64,000 bases of DNA from assembly GCF_022539315.1 (NCBI RefSeq), contig NC_066315.1, forward strand, positions 101,537,990 through 101,601,989, in the 5' to 3' direction. The stretch comes from Serinus canaria (lineage: Eukaryota; Chordata; Aves; Passeriformes; Fringillidae). Below, piece by piece: positions 36,538 to 47,577 of the stretch. The translations under genes were made by a program, and so were the position numbers. The notes below the pieces were generated by a model. The model was given only the letters and a program-made list of their open reading frames with translations. It did not search any database and had not been told where the DNA came from. Position 1 is the first letter of the stretch; each line of letters starts with the position of its first letter.

Positions 36538-39500
36538 GGGCAAAATTATGCAAGCAGCCTCCCAAAAGCCCGCTCTACAGAGGCAGTTTTCTCCCTTCCT
36601 GTCCTCTGGTGTTACTAGAACAAGAAGAAAACCTGGGAAAAAAGTGGCTTTTTGGCACAGCAGTGCAGTACACAGGCCTTAATTTTTGAAGACCATTCTG
36701 GATAGTCTTACTGTAACCTCAGCATACCCGCCAAAAGCTGAGAAAGTTTGAAACCACTGCAGGCTAAAGACATTCTCTTGTTTTTTTAAATTCTCTTTAT
36801 TTTTAGTTTTCAGGTTGCTTTTAAAAAGCCTTGTGTTACTATGGTTATGACTGTGATGGTCAGAGGACATGGGTGAGCTAAAATTTGCAGGCCTTTGCTG
36901 GTAAAACTAACACAGTGGGGAAAAGGAGAAAGTCTTCCTGGTGTACAACCCCCTCCTGTGCACCTTTTCTGACCACAGGGGTTGGTCTAATAAAAGATTC
37001 TACTCCCACTCACAAACCTATCTCCCTGGCAAAAGGATTGTAATTCATTTGCAGCTCTAAGGGCCTGATATTACTATTTATTTTAATGCTGGAACAATCC
37101 TGAATGATGTGCTTGTCTATTTGATAGTCTGAATTTGAACCCCTAAAGGCAATTTGTGACATAACTCACTCAGGATTTTTTTTTCCTTTTTTGGTCCCAA
37201 ATGCGTAGCTTAATTCACATAATCAGAAAGTGCATTGATAGAACACATTGCAGCTTTAGTACTTGAAGAAGCATCAGCAATTTAGGAAAAGGTAGTAGAT
37301 AAAAACACAGGAAATTTTAGAAAATGTTAATCTCTTCCTAACTGTAATATACTTGCCTTGCCTGAGGCATCTTTCCTAGAGAAAAAAAAAAGGAAAAAAC
37401 CAAGCTGCATTAAGATTTAACTGCAGGATTGAATTCAATTTTGTTTTATCACATTTGTACACAGGAAATGTATAAGAATAACTAGTTCTTCCTTCAAAAG
37501 GTATCATCAGAGAATTTTCTGACATGTTTGTAATTGTTTATGCAAAGAATGTGATGGAGAATGCTGTGTCCCAGCAGTTGTAAGCAGTGCTAAAATCCAA
37601 TATAAAATAAACTATTGCTAGTTAAAGTATTTGAGAAGACCATCCTACAGCACATTCACTGCTGCTCGTGCAAGCTCCTCTGTGAACATGAAAGAAGAAT
37701 TTTGCTCATCTATAGTATGTAGTTATAAATTATTTACATTTGGGCTGGAATCATTCCCAATTTGGGTTTATCAGAGTATTAAGCATGTTTTTGATACTGA
37801 ATAAGTAATGAAAAGTAATTAAAACCAACGGTATTAAGGACATAGCAATACCTCCTAAGTACCTGCTGCCACACTAGGTGGGTACCTTGGCAGACATGGA
37901 TAATGGAGAGAGAGACTTTGCAGATTTGGCTGTCATTTTCTTGTATCAGCTTACCTTCCAAACCTGTCCGGAAAAGAAAGGGAATAAACTGCTGTTTAAC
38001 ATTCATGCAAGAAAATTTGTTCTGCTGCTTATGGCCATGTAAGATTGAAGATTTCTTTTGGGTTTGTTATTAGCATAATCAGAAACATTGCACTCCATCA
38101 TTTTGTGATAATAATCCTTGTTGTTGCAGGGGGGAAATCGACAGAAGGATAAATCCTTTCTTGACTTCTACTGGGACAAACCCAAAATAAACGTGTTCAT
38201 AACAGATTTACTCTGGAGTTTACATCAGGGTAAATGAAATCAGAAAACATTGCAAACATATGTATTATGGACAGTAATGGGTGCCAAGTGTAGAAAATGC
38301 AGCATTACCACTTGAACTCAGTTTTACCTTTCACAGTCTTGCTGGGCTGCTTTTTTGCTCATGTCAGCTGACCAGAAGGCTAACATCCTGTAGAAAAAAA
38401 ACCAACAAAGTGAATTTTATATAACCGATTTCTTTAAAACCTTGGATTTCCAGATTTCATGCTCCATCCAGTGTGATTTCTTATGAGATCCAAAATCCAG
38501 TACCTTTTAAATTGGCAATATTATAGCTGAAGCGAAAGTTAAATAGAGCTCCTAGGACTGGATTAGCATTTTTTCTGGCAATGAGGTAAAATTATATTAA
38601 CAGATTTTTCCCAAGGACTCTGATACGTGTGCTTAGGGAGCAGGCAGTCTGAGAAGCAGTCAGAATCTCCTGAGAAGTGGTTCCTCATCGCCTGGGTGGT
38701 GCTAAATGTACCAGCTTGTTTAAATAGCAAATGATTTTAAATATGAAAGGAGGCTTCCTTCAAGAATTGTTATACTGAGCATCACAAAATTGCTGTGGTT
38801 TTTTTTTTTTTTTTTTTCCTCCCAGAGAGCTAACCTCCATCTGTTTCTGAAAGAGCTTTGCATTCATGAAGTAAGAAATTATATTTCAGAGCATAGCTCT
38901 TTATCACTCACCAGTTAATGGGGCTAAGAAAAGATTTGAGTAGATTCTTCAGACTGCAATGCAAGCTCCGAGGAAACAAAAGGAACTGCCTGGAGATGTT
39001 GTGAAGGATAGTTATTTGGTTACAACTTAACCTCTTGCAATCAGAAAACAACAAAAGGACACACAACGTTTAGGTCATTACAGAAAATGCTGGCATTGGG
39101 CTCGTCATATTTCAACTCTGAAATGCTGTTAGGCGAGCAACACACTGGAAGGAACACGAAGAGAGGAAGCACTGAAAAGTGCAAGAGACCAATAGCAAAG
39201 AACATATTTTAGAGAACATACAGTTTTCAGTTCCCTCCTCTGGAAGCTGGAGAGTCAAAGGAAGCAGTGATTGTTTGGCATGTCCTCGACCAAGATATTT
39301 CAAGGACTCAGGATTCTTCTCTGTGTGTGTCTGAAAGCACTGGAGAATTTAACTTTGTGTTAACACCCAACTCCTTTTTAGGCCTCTTATTGACTGTTGT
39401 TGCAATGGTGATGGTTGGCTACTGAATATTCATGGTTTATGGGGGGCAATGCCCACCTCCTCTGTTACTTGACAATCTCTGAGCAAACTGCTGCTTAGCA

Positions 39501-42500
39501 AAACTCTCCTCTGTCCTGCTAGAGATTGTTAGCAAACACATTCCCTCAGTTTCCTTCGGGTTCTGTATCAGTGAACACAACTGAAAGAAGGCCACACCGT
39601 GGATAATTATTCAGTGCATCTTGCTTATCCAACCCCTCATTTGATAGTTGCATGTGTTGGTTGGTTGGTCTGAATCTTGAATACACCATAGAATTATTAT
39701 TTTCTGAATAGGTTAACTTCATCATAAATATATTTTGATTAGGGCAAAGAAATGTCTCTTTTCAATAGCTGAGTTCAGTAACAGAAATATTTGCTCCTTC
39801 CTAATCCCAAAATCAAGCTTCAGGCATAAAAAAGCATGAAAAGATCAAAAAGTTAAAAGCAAATGAAAACCTGTATCAGATAACAGACAATTTTCAGTGT
39901 AGCTGTCACTGCTGGTGATCTGTGAATCCTTTTGTAAACACTCCCACACCTCTCCAGAATGTACATAAATGAATACCACATATAGCAAATAAGCACATAT
40001 ATTGCAACTGTGACAGTTTTATTAGTGCTAATAATGCTATTTTATACACTCACAAAACATATGGCAAGTTCATACTTTCAAATTGGCTAAATCTCTCTTT
40101 TTTGACAGTGCTGCACTTGCCCTGAATTTCCAGAAGAATTTCTTGAAGTTGGGGTCTCCCCCCTTCAGGGCAGTCCCTTACAAGTGCCCTGGAGGGGCTG
40201 GGTGTTTAGCAGCAGATCAGCATTCCTAGGGGCAGCTCTTCCAAGGTAGCTCACTTCTGAGAAGTCAAAGCCCAGCACACACACAGCACTGCCAGCAGCA
40301 CAGCACAGCTGTGGCACTATTCAGCTGCAAAGGGGAGGAAGGATGCATTTAAGGAGACACAATACATTTCTCTGGTTGACTTGGCATAACCTGATGCGAT
40401 TTTCCTTTCAATTTGCTGCAGTCCCACGTGTGAGTCAAATGGAGCAGTAACACATGTATCCACAGCATCTGTAACAGCAAACTTGATGGGATGCCGCTGG
40501 TTTGTTGGAGGGGGGAGGGAGGTCCTTTGGTCATTTGGGTGTGGTTTTTAATGCACAGCCTTTGCTGTGACTTCAGGTTAAGTGGCATCATTTATTTAAC
40601 TTTTAATTGGGAGTATTTTGACCTGATGATGTCCTTATGGTTTGGCAGAAATGTGCTCCCGGAACAGCAGGAATGTTTCCCCGTTCTTAGTAAACTGAGA
40701 GCAGACAGAAGAGAAGGTGGGATTTTGGAGGTTATAAAAACTTGTTGCTGCATGCCATCGTTGTGCTGCTAGCATTCCTGATGCCCCTAAACCCTCTGTC
40801 TGCAGTGCCCACACCCAGTTTGAAGACACACTGGAAAGTCTCATCTTTCAGTCTAAAATAGCATCAGCCTTTTCCATTGCAAAAGCCATCAGGAAGATAA
40901 AGCCATTACAAAATTCAGTTCACTGGGGTCAAGCAAGTGTCACTCAGCTTTCAAATACCACATTGTGAGGTTTGCCTAAATGAAGGGAGAGGGGGAAGTC
41001 CGTTCTCTCAGTGTTGCAAAACTCACGTTCCTGCACTAGGAATGGGCAGGAATCCACGTCCACTAGGGAGAGGCAGCTGCTGAGGAGCTTCAAGATGGTT
41101 ATAGTCAGCAAACAGCCCTCCAGAGCAGTTGTTATAAATACTTGCCTAGAAATCTTGGTGATTTAACCAGTTTAGCAAAGATCTTGAAATTGGTTCTGGA
41201 CACAAGCAAAAATAAAATGCCTTAACTCACTTATGTGCACAGAGTGGGAAAAAAAGGGGAAATAAAGCCTTGCATACTGACCTGGTACACTCAGTACAGT
41301 TAGTGCAGAAATCAAGCAGCCTACACTCAGCAATTCTGCTCTTTTGGGATCTGCAGAAATGGCTGAGAGCAAAATCATCCTCCTCCTCAGCCATCCAGAG
41401 TGTTTGGCAAAGCAGCATTGTTGCTAATGGTATTTGATTTCTAATACCTTTTAACTTAGTAAGAATGGGGACAACCTCTAGAGACGGCAGTAAAAGTTTC
41501 TGAAATGTGGGTGATAAAGATGCCGAAGTCTGTAGATACAAACGGTTTTGAATGAGGGAGGCTGAAAACAGGAACAATATCAGCTGAGCTTACTTTTGGA
41601 GTTCTTCAATTATACTTTGTAAAGAAGAAGAAGAAAGGAGAAAGCTTATGCAAAATCAGAAGAAAGCTTTAGGCATTTGATTTTTTAAAAGTAAACCTTA
41701 TTATTATTATACAGTTAAAAGCTGAAAATGATAGCTTCTAAGAAACTTTTTTCCCTCCTAACCAACAAAAAACCTGAAAAAAATTGACTAAATTTAAAAT
41801 CCCTCTGTATCCAAAGCTGAAAGCTTTGAATAGACTAGTAAGAAAAATAAAAAGTAGTTTTTCACTAAAGAATAAAAGAATGATTTTTGCAATTCAGCTA
41901 TTTAGATAATTACAAGAAACAGAAAATATGGGGGGAAAGAACGAGACAAGTGTGAGCACACATGCACATGCATGTTTGGGTATATGCATGTGTGTGTGCT
42001 TGCAGAATGAATTAGGAATACATTAAAAATGCAATATACAACTGACCTTACTGCTGCAATCTCAATAGATGAGGCAGTTGGACAGGAGTTGTCAGATTTT
42101 AGCTGCCTCTATTGCATTACTTTTTTTCCACAAATGCCTCATCTTCCATTTCAGTCAGGAGGGAACTTTTTAGGCTTATTTTCTTGGAAAATACCAAAAT
42201 GCACATAGGCATTTCTTGGTTTAAGGCATATCCATAATTTAGTAGTATAAGCACTATTATTGTTACCACAATTTACCTGATAAACAGGTATTCTGGTCAA
42301 ATGCAATGCAGAAGTAAGTTTGCTTATGAATCATAAAGACTTTTTAAATCACAAAGATGGTGGAAACACTTCCATGGATTTCCTGCTGGATGTGTAGTGA
42401 TAAAACAGCAACCATCACTGCCAAATCAAAAAGAAATGAGACCAAAGAAATTAATATTTCACTGCATTTTGTTGATGTGAGGAAGTCTAACTGAAATGAA

Positions 42501-42794
42501 CTGGTGGAAGTGGGGTTGACAACATTTAACATGCTTTGAATGATATTCATCACCATCCTGACTGATTAACACCATGAGGAAGCTCACAGCTAGAGCTAAA
42601 TTGGGGTGAGGCATCAGTGCACTGAAGGTCGTGGCTGACACTCTCATGCAAGGCTCCATAAGCAGGAGGAAGGGTTTGCCAGGAGAATTCCAAAGTTTAA
42701 CAGCACATACAAAGTCCTTCCCTGAGCTGGAGTAATCCTGTGCTATAACACAGGCTTGGGACTGGCGAAAAGGCAGAAAATGGCTCGAGGCCTT
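36538..42794. other. Unassigned AT-rich unique sequence
   Basis: No gene recognised. It includes a T19 tract at 38799-38817 and a purine/pyrimidine alternating stretch (gcacacatgcacatgcatg, then gcatgtgtgtgtgct) at about 41956-42000. The minus-strand frame 42459-42914 (151 codons) partly covers the following CR1 in antisense and is not a gene. Confidence 0.55.
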
Positions 42795-43410
42795 TGGAGA
42801 TGGCAAGTTGCACAGGAGCCAGCAGTGCACCCTTGCAGCAGTGCAGGTGAACCTCTTGTTGGGCTGCTTTAGCTCAGGCATAGCCAGAGAGCTGGGAAAA
42901 ACAATCATTCCCACAGTACTGGAGGGGCTTCACATGAAATGCTGCGCTCATTGCAGGGACACCCAGCTCAAGAGAGACATGGACAAGCTGGACCAGGCTC
43001 AGTGGAGAACCATGAAGTTGTTGGCAGCTGGGGGACATGACATGTATGGAAATGGAGCTGGGGGTTGAAGGAGAAGAAGCCAAGTGGAGTGGTGTCTCCT
43101 TCCACTGCCTAAGGTGGAGTAACAGAGAAGGGAAACCAAACCAGTCTCAGAGGCACAAGGAGAAAAAGAATAACAAGTTTGCACCCAGGGATATTAGAAA
43201 CGTTTTTCTGTGCAGAAAAACTGCTTAAGTCTTGAAGCCAAGAAAGTTTGTGGAAACTCTATCATGAGGGATTTTAAAGTTTGACAGGTAAAGGCCCTGA
43301 GCAACCCTAATCGGACTTTGAAATCACTTCTGCTTTGTAACAAGAACTTGGACTGGTTGACCTCCAAAAATCCCTTCTGATAGAACCTTCCTATGATACT
43401 ATTCTTCTTT
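42795..43410 (+). mobile_element. CR1 retrotransposon, 5'-truncated and internally deleted
   Basis: The + strand frame 42808-43068 contains SQQCTLAAVQVNLLLGC, the CR1 ORF2 segment after the RT palm, then RDMDKLDQAQWRTMKLL, the KRDMDxLxxxQWR-type stretch of the same protein. The sequence between is shortened relative to the family. The 3' part follows the CR1 order: 'aggccctgagcaacc' (43291), 'gactggttgacctccaaaaa' (43351) and an end at about 'cctatgatactattctt'. Stops and small deletions make it non-functional. It is a different, older CR1 subfamily from the copy at 46320. Confidence 0.85.
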
Positions 43411-44620
43411 GAAATGATTTATTCACATGGGTAATTTAACTGACCAGAAAGAAAGAAAAGCAAAAGTTTACAAATCCTATAAAATGGAGCAGAACTAATT
43501 AGAATTAGAAAACAGTTTCTAAAAGCCTGGTCTAAACTCCTGATTAATATCCATATAACTAGTTTAGCCAATGCAAGAACTCCAAAGAGTAGGAGATTAT
43601 GATTCACACACAGGAAGGAAGTTTAATGTAATGGTATGGTGTGGGTTAGTCCAAGCACGGGGGGGCAGGAGACATTCATATTTTCTGCCCTGTCACTTTC
43701 TGGAGGTTGATTAAACGCCGTCTCTGAGCGCAGGTTTGCATCCTGACAGTTTGGCTTGGGGCATGAAAAATTTGACCCTTAATTCCACTTTGAAATACAG
43801 TGAGCCTGTAGGCTGTCAGTGGAATAGGCATGTGGATCTGGGGTATGAGAAGAGACTCGCCTGGGCCAAGAGACAGAGCAGAGTTTTCCAAGCAGAGCTC
43901 TGCCTTAGGTCTGCTGTTCTTGAGACAGGAGAAGTGGATGAAGAGCACTTGTATTTCTCTCCTCACAGGAGAAAAACAGTCTAACACTAGCTGAAAGTGG
44001 GTATGGACAGGCTTTTGTTCAGAAAGAGTTGGGCAAGGCAGAGGACACTTATTGTCTCCTTATGCATTAGTACCAGTTAGCGAGCTCTTTGTGGAAACAA
44101 ATGTTTGCTCAAAAGCTATTCACCCTATCCCACCCCTAAGCCTGAAGAGTGTCTAATGTCCTGGGACATTTGCTGATTGTCTGACTACAGCTTTTCCTAG
44201 CTCTGCTGCAAGAGTTCTTCGACTGAATACAATTCTTTATTTTTATTTTAAAGGGAAGAGAGTTGGTCACTTCTCAGAGGCTTATGTTTCACAATTACAC
44301 TTACACAGTTCTGACAAAGGCTGGCTCTGTGGCCCTACCTTACATTTTTTGACTGGGTAACTACCAACTCAAAGACATGCAAGCCAGAGAGCATTAGAGA
44401 TGTATTTCACTTGTAAGAGGGATGTGCACAGAAACCAGCAGCCCCAAGTTCAAGTATACAGGGTTATACAGATCCACATCCAGCAACTCATATGCAGCAC
44501 TGATTGAACATGTAAGTAGTGACTATGCTACAGAGAAGGGGTGGGAGTAATAGTTCCTGAATAGTTCCCTACTCAAGTTGTGCTAGAGTGTTTTTGCTTG
44601 TAAACCTTTGCCTGTGGTTA
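43411..44620. other. Unassigned unique sequence
   Basis: No gene recognised. Frames of 82 codons (+) and 103 codons (-) overlap each other at 43676-43987, which argues against either being coding. Confidence 0.55.
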
Positions 44621-44681
44621 AGCAGCAGAACACTAAACTACTCATTAATAATATTAATGAGTAGTTTAGTGTTCTGCTGCT
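44621..44681. repeat. Perfect 61-bp palindrome: 30-bp arms, 1-nt centre
   Basis: The left arm 44621-44650 starts agcagcagaacactaaacta. The right arm 44652-44681 is its exact reverse complement, ending tttagtgttctgctgct. A single A (44651) is at the centre, so a hairpin would need to open a few AT pairs. There is no mismatch in 30 bp. No transposon ends or target duplications are visible around it. Confidence 0.97.
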
Positions 44682-46255
44682 GTCTTCTATTTTGGTAGAG
44701 GCAGCATAAACCAGAACCAGTTCTTCTCAGGAAATGTTAGTTTGATCTGTGGAAGTCTCCACATATCTATCTCCAATGTGTTTAAGTTTTTTTATGTTCA
44801 CTAAATTATAGTCTCTTTCCACTTTATCTACTAGACAGCATATTTACTTATGTAGCAAACTAAACAGAGAATTATTGTCCCTGTTACCAGACACTTGATC
44901 TATTAATGCTCTCTGACCTCAATAATAAATTACTTCAGGTTTGTGGTAACAAATATCTGCTTGGGCTGACTACATAAATAATACTGATTTGCCCCTTGCA
45001 AAGGCCTTGGGCAACATTTCCAAATATATTGCATGCTTGTTACAAATTCAGAAGTATTTAACTAACTGATAAAAAGCCAGAATCTAAAGTGTTAACACTG
45101 AACTTACCTGAAATTAGTGTCTTTTTTCCCAAGAAGTGTGGTCCACAATGATTGCTTGAGAGACAGGAGTGAAATCCATGCAGTCTTAAATTTCCATTTA
45201 CATGAAAGTAGGTCCTTACTTCCAGACTTCTATCAAATCTGCTTACGTTCTTCAAAACATGATGTACCACATCTTTTCTTTCACAGAGGTGAAGCCCTGA
45301 GCCTATCAAATGAGGCAGAATGTGAGTTAAGATAAGCGAGGATATATTTTTAAAACTCACTTCGCCAATGAGCTTCAAGCTGTAACTTGCCCCAGTTACT
45401 CTGACAGCTTCAATCAACCTGGAAGTTCATTATTTCCTTTCAATTTATAAAGCCTGCATTCATATCATAAAGCAGAAGATAATCCTTATGAGTTAAGATA
45501 AATCCATAGGCAGTACTCACTTTAGTTCTAATTAGAATCTACACGTTTGTTATGGAAAATGCAAGTTGTATGACTTAATCTTTCATATTGACAACACTGG
45601 CCATATTATTTCTGTATTATAAGTTTGCCTTTCACATATATAGCAATATAAAAAGATTATTAACTTAAATCCTGCATTACAAACACTGATCCATACAGTG
45701 AAGCAATTACATTACCGCAGTTTAATATATAGAGGCATAGAGCTCTGTCTACCACAGTCAATAGCAATTTAGCCATTAACTTAAATGAAAGCTAGATTAG
45801 GTCTAAAAGAGGTAAAATGCATTTTTTATAGCTACAGTTAATGACAATGTCAAAGTAAAAATAATGAGTCAAATAATTCATTGTGTACAACTGCCACTGC
45901 TATCTAAAAAAAACCCATTCAAACCAAACCTCTTATTGTTAATGGCATTTATATCATCAATCAGAACACTTATAACATCTGGAGAAGGTAATAATTGCTT
46001 CAGCTTGGTTCTAAACTTTATCTTGGATTTAAGTCCAAGTCCAAGTATCAGGGGCTGACATTCACCAGATCCTCAGAGACATCACAACTGTGCAAGGTGC
46101 TGGGACTTGTGACTATCCACTCCCCACACACGAGGAGCTTGATGCAGCCAGTAGATGGTCTCTGAAAGCACCAGGTGCCATTAGCTGGAGCTGACTGTCT
46201 ACACAACCTGGAGTACTCATTAGTTCTCATTAAAAGAGGTAATTCTTCTCAATTT

Positions 46256-46256
<1 letters not shown>
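44682..46256. other. Unassigned AT-rich unique sequence
   Basis: No recognised gene or repeat. Open frames at 45058-45417 (-) and 45117-45335 (+) overlap and carry no motif. Confidence 0.6.
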
Positions 46257-46307
<51 letters not shown>

Positions 46308-46320
46308 GTATGTATGTATA
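46257..46320. repeat. Compound microsatellite (CA)21-(TA)n-(GTAT)n
   Basis: CA repeat at 46257-46298, TA repeat at 46299-46307, GTAT units at 46308-46320. It abuts the 5' truncation point of the CR1 copy that follows. Confidence 0.97.
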
Positions 46321-46999
46321 TGGTACATGGGGTCCTGGTTGATGGCAGGTTGGACATGAGCCAGCAGTGCCCTGGCAGCCAAGAGGGCCAACCCTGTCCT
46401 GGGGTGCATCAGGCACAACATTGCCAGCTGGGCAAGAGAGGGGATTGTCCTGCTCTGCTCTGCGCTGGGGCAGCCTCACCTTGAGTGCTGGGGGCTGCTT
46501 TGGGAGCCATAATACAAGAAAGATTTAAAATTATTAGAAAGAACCCAAAGGAAGGCAATGAGGACAGTGAAGGACTTGAGGGGAAGTCGTATGAGGGGTG
46601 GCTGAGGTCATTTGGTCTGTTCAGGATGGAGAAGAGGAGGCTGAGGACAGACCTCATTGTGGTCTGCAACCTCCTTGTGAGGGGAAGAGGAGGGGCAGGC
46701 ACTGATCTCTTCTCTGTGGTGACCAGTGACAGGACCAGAAAGAATGGCACAAAGCTGGGTCTGGGGAGGTTTAGACTGAATATTAGAAAAAGGTTCTTCA
46801 CCCAGTGGGTGGTTGTGTGTTGGAACAGGCTCCCCAGGGAAGTGGTCACAGCACCAAGCTTGACAGTGCTCAAGAAGGGTTCAGATAATGCACTCTGGCA
46901 CATGGTGTGATGCTTGGGCCTGTCCTGTGCAGAGCAGAGAGGTGGATTTCAATGATCCCTTGGGTGTCTTCCAAGTCAGGATATTTATGATTCTATGAT
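46320..46999 (+). mobile_element. CR1 retrotransposon, 5'-truncated, with open ORF2 C-terminus
   Basis: Begins in ORF2 at a GVLVDGRLDMSQQC segment and runs to a CR1 3' end with the octamer pattern atttatgattctatgat (46983-46999). The frame 46485-46910 stays open for 141 codons and holds the typical C-terminal landmarks in order: RSFGLFRMEKRRLRTDL, then TDLFSVVTSDRTR, then RLNIRKRFF, then NRLPREVV. This is the C-terminal part of the CR1 ORF2 protein (endonuclease and RT domains lie upstream and are missing). An upstream stop separates it from the first segment. It is dead because of truncation, but fairly well preserved. It is in inverted orientation to the copy at 13444-14510. Confidence 0.93.
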
Positions 47000-47533
47000 A
47001 TACTTCAGGCTGAAGGCTCTCACCTTGAAGACTAGAAACTGAGGATCAATTCTCTCCTCTGTGGTGACCCTGATAAAGGAATGACTGGCCTAGCTCATAA
47101 ACTAGCTAATAAACTAGTCAGGGGTAACAGGTCCCTATCCAATTGCTGTTAAAGCAATTCTATCACACACACAAAAAAATGAAGAGGTGAAAAGTGAGCA
47201 CAAAAGATCCTACCTGTACATGCAGAAGACCTACATGGTCAATTAAAGTCAGGTGGAGCAAGTTTTTTCTAATGATTCTCAGAGATGTGTGAAACTCTTG
47301 TTCAAGAAGAAATGTCTTTACCAGCGAGTGCTAAGGCTTTCCAGCTTTGCTTCTCTTTAGCTATTCCAGGCAATCAGCTTAAATTGAGTATGTAGCAGGA
47401 TTCTCTGTGACATGAAAAATTAGAATATTGATTTTCACTGGCTATGGCAGAGAAATGAAGTTGTGTTTCTCATAGCTGGTACTCTGACTTCTGCACGGTG
47501 TTAGACTTTCTAATCACATCAGGGCTCTTGACA
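47000..47533. other. Unassigned unique sequence
   Basis: Contains a small local repetition of 'ataaactag' at about 47098 and 47110. No gene recognised. Confidence 0.55.
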
Positions 47534-47577
47534 ATTTGAATACAGGTTTCTGTATTCAAATAGAGGCTCCACCTCTA
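47534..47577. repeat. Two adjacent perfect hairpins
   Basis: Hairpin 1: arms atttgaatacag (47534-47545) and ctgtattcaaat (47550-47561), loop gttt. Hairpin 2 starts at the last base of hairpin 1: tagagg / cctcta with loop ctcca (47561-47577). Confidence 0.92.

Noticed and set aside
42459..42914. 151-codon minus-strand open frame
   Set aside because: Partly antisense to a CR1 copy on the + strand; no recognisable domain.
46409..46903. 164-codon minus-strand open frame
   Set aside because: Antisense to the CR1 ORF2 remnant on the + strand, which explains the long open stretch.
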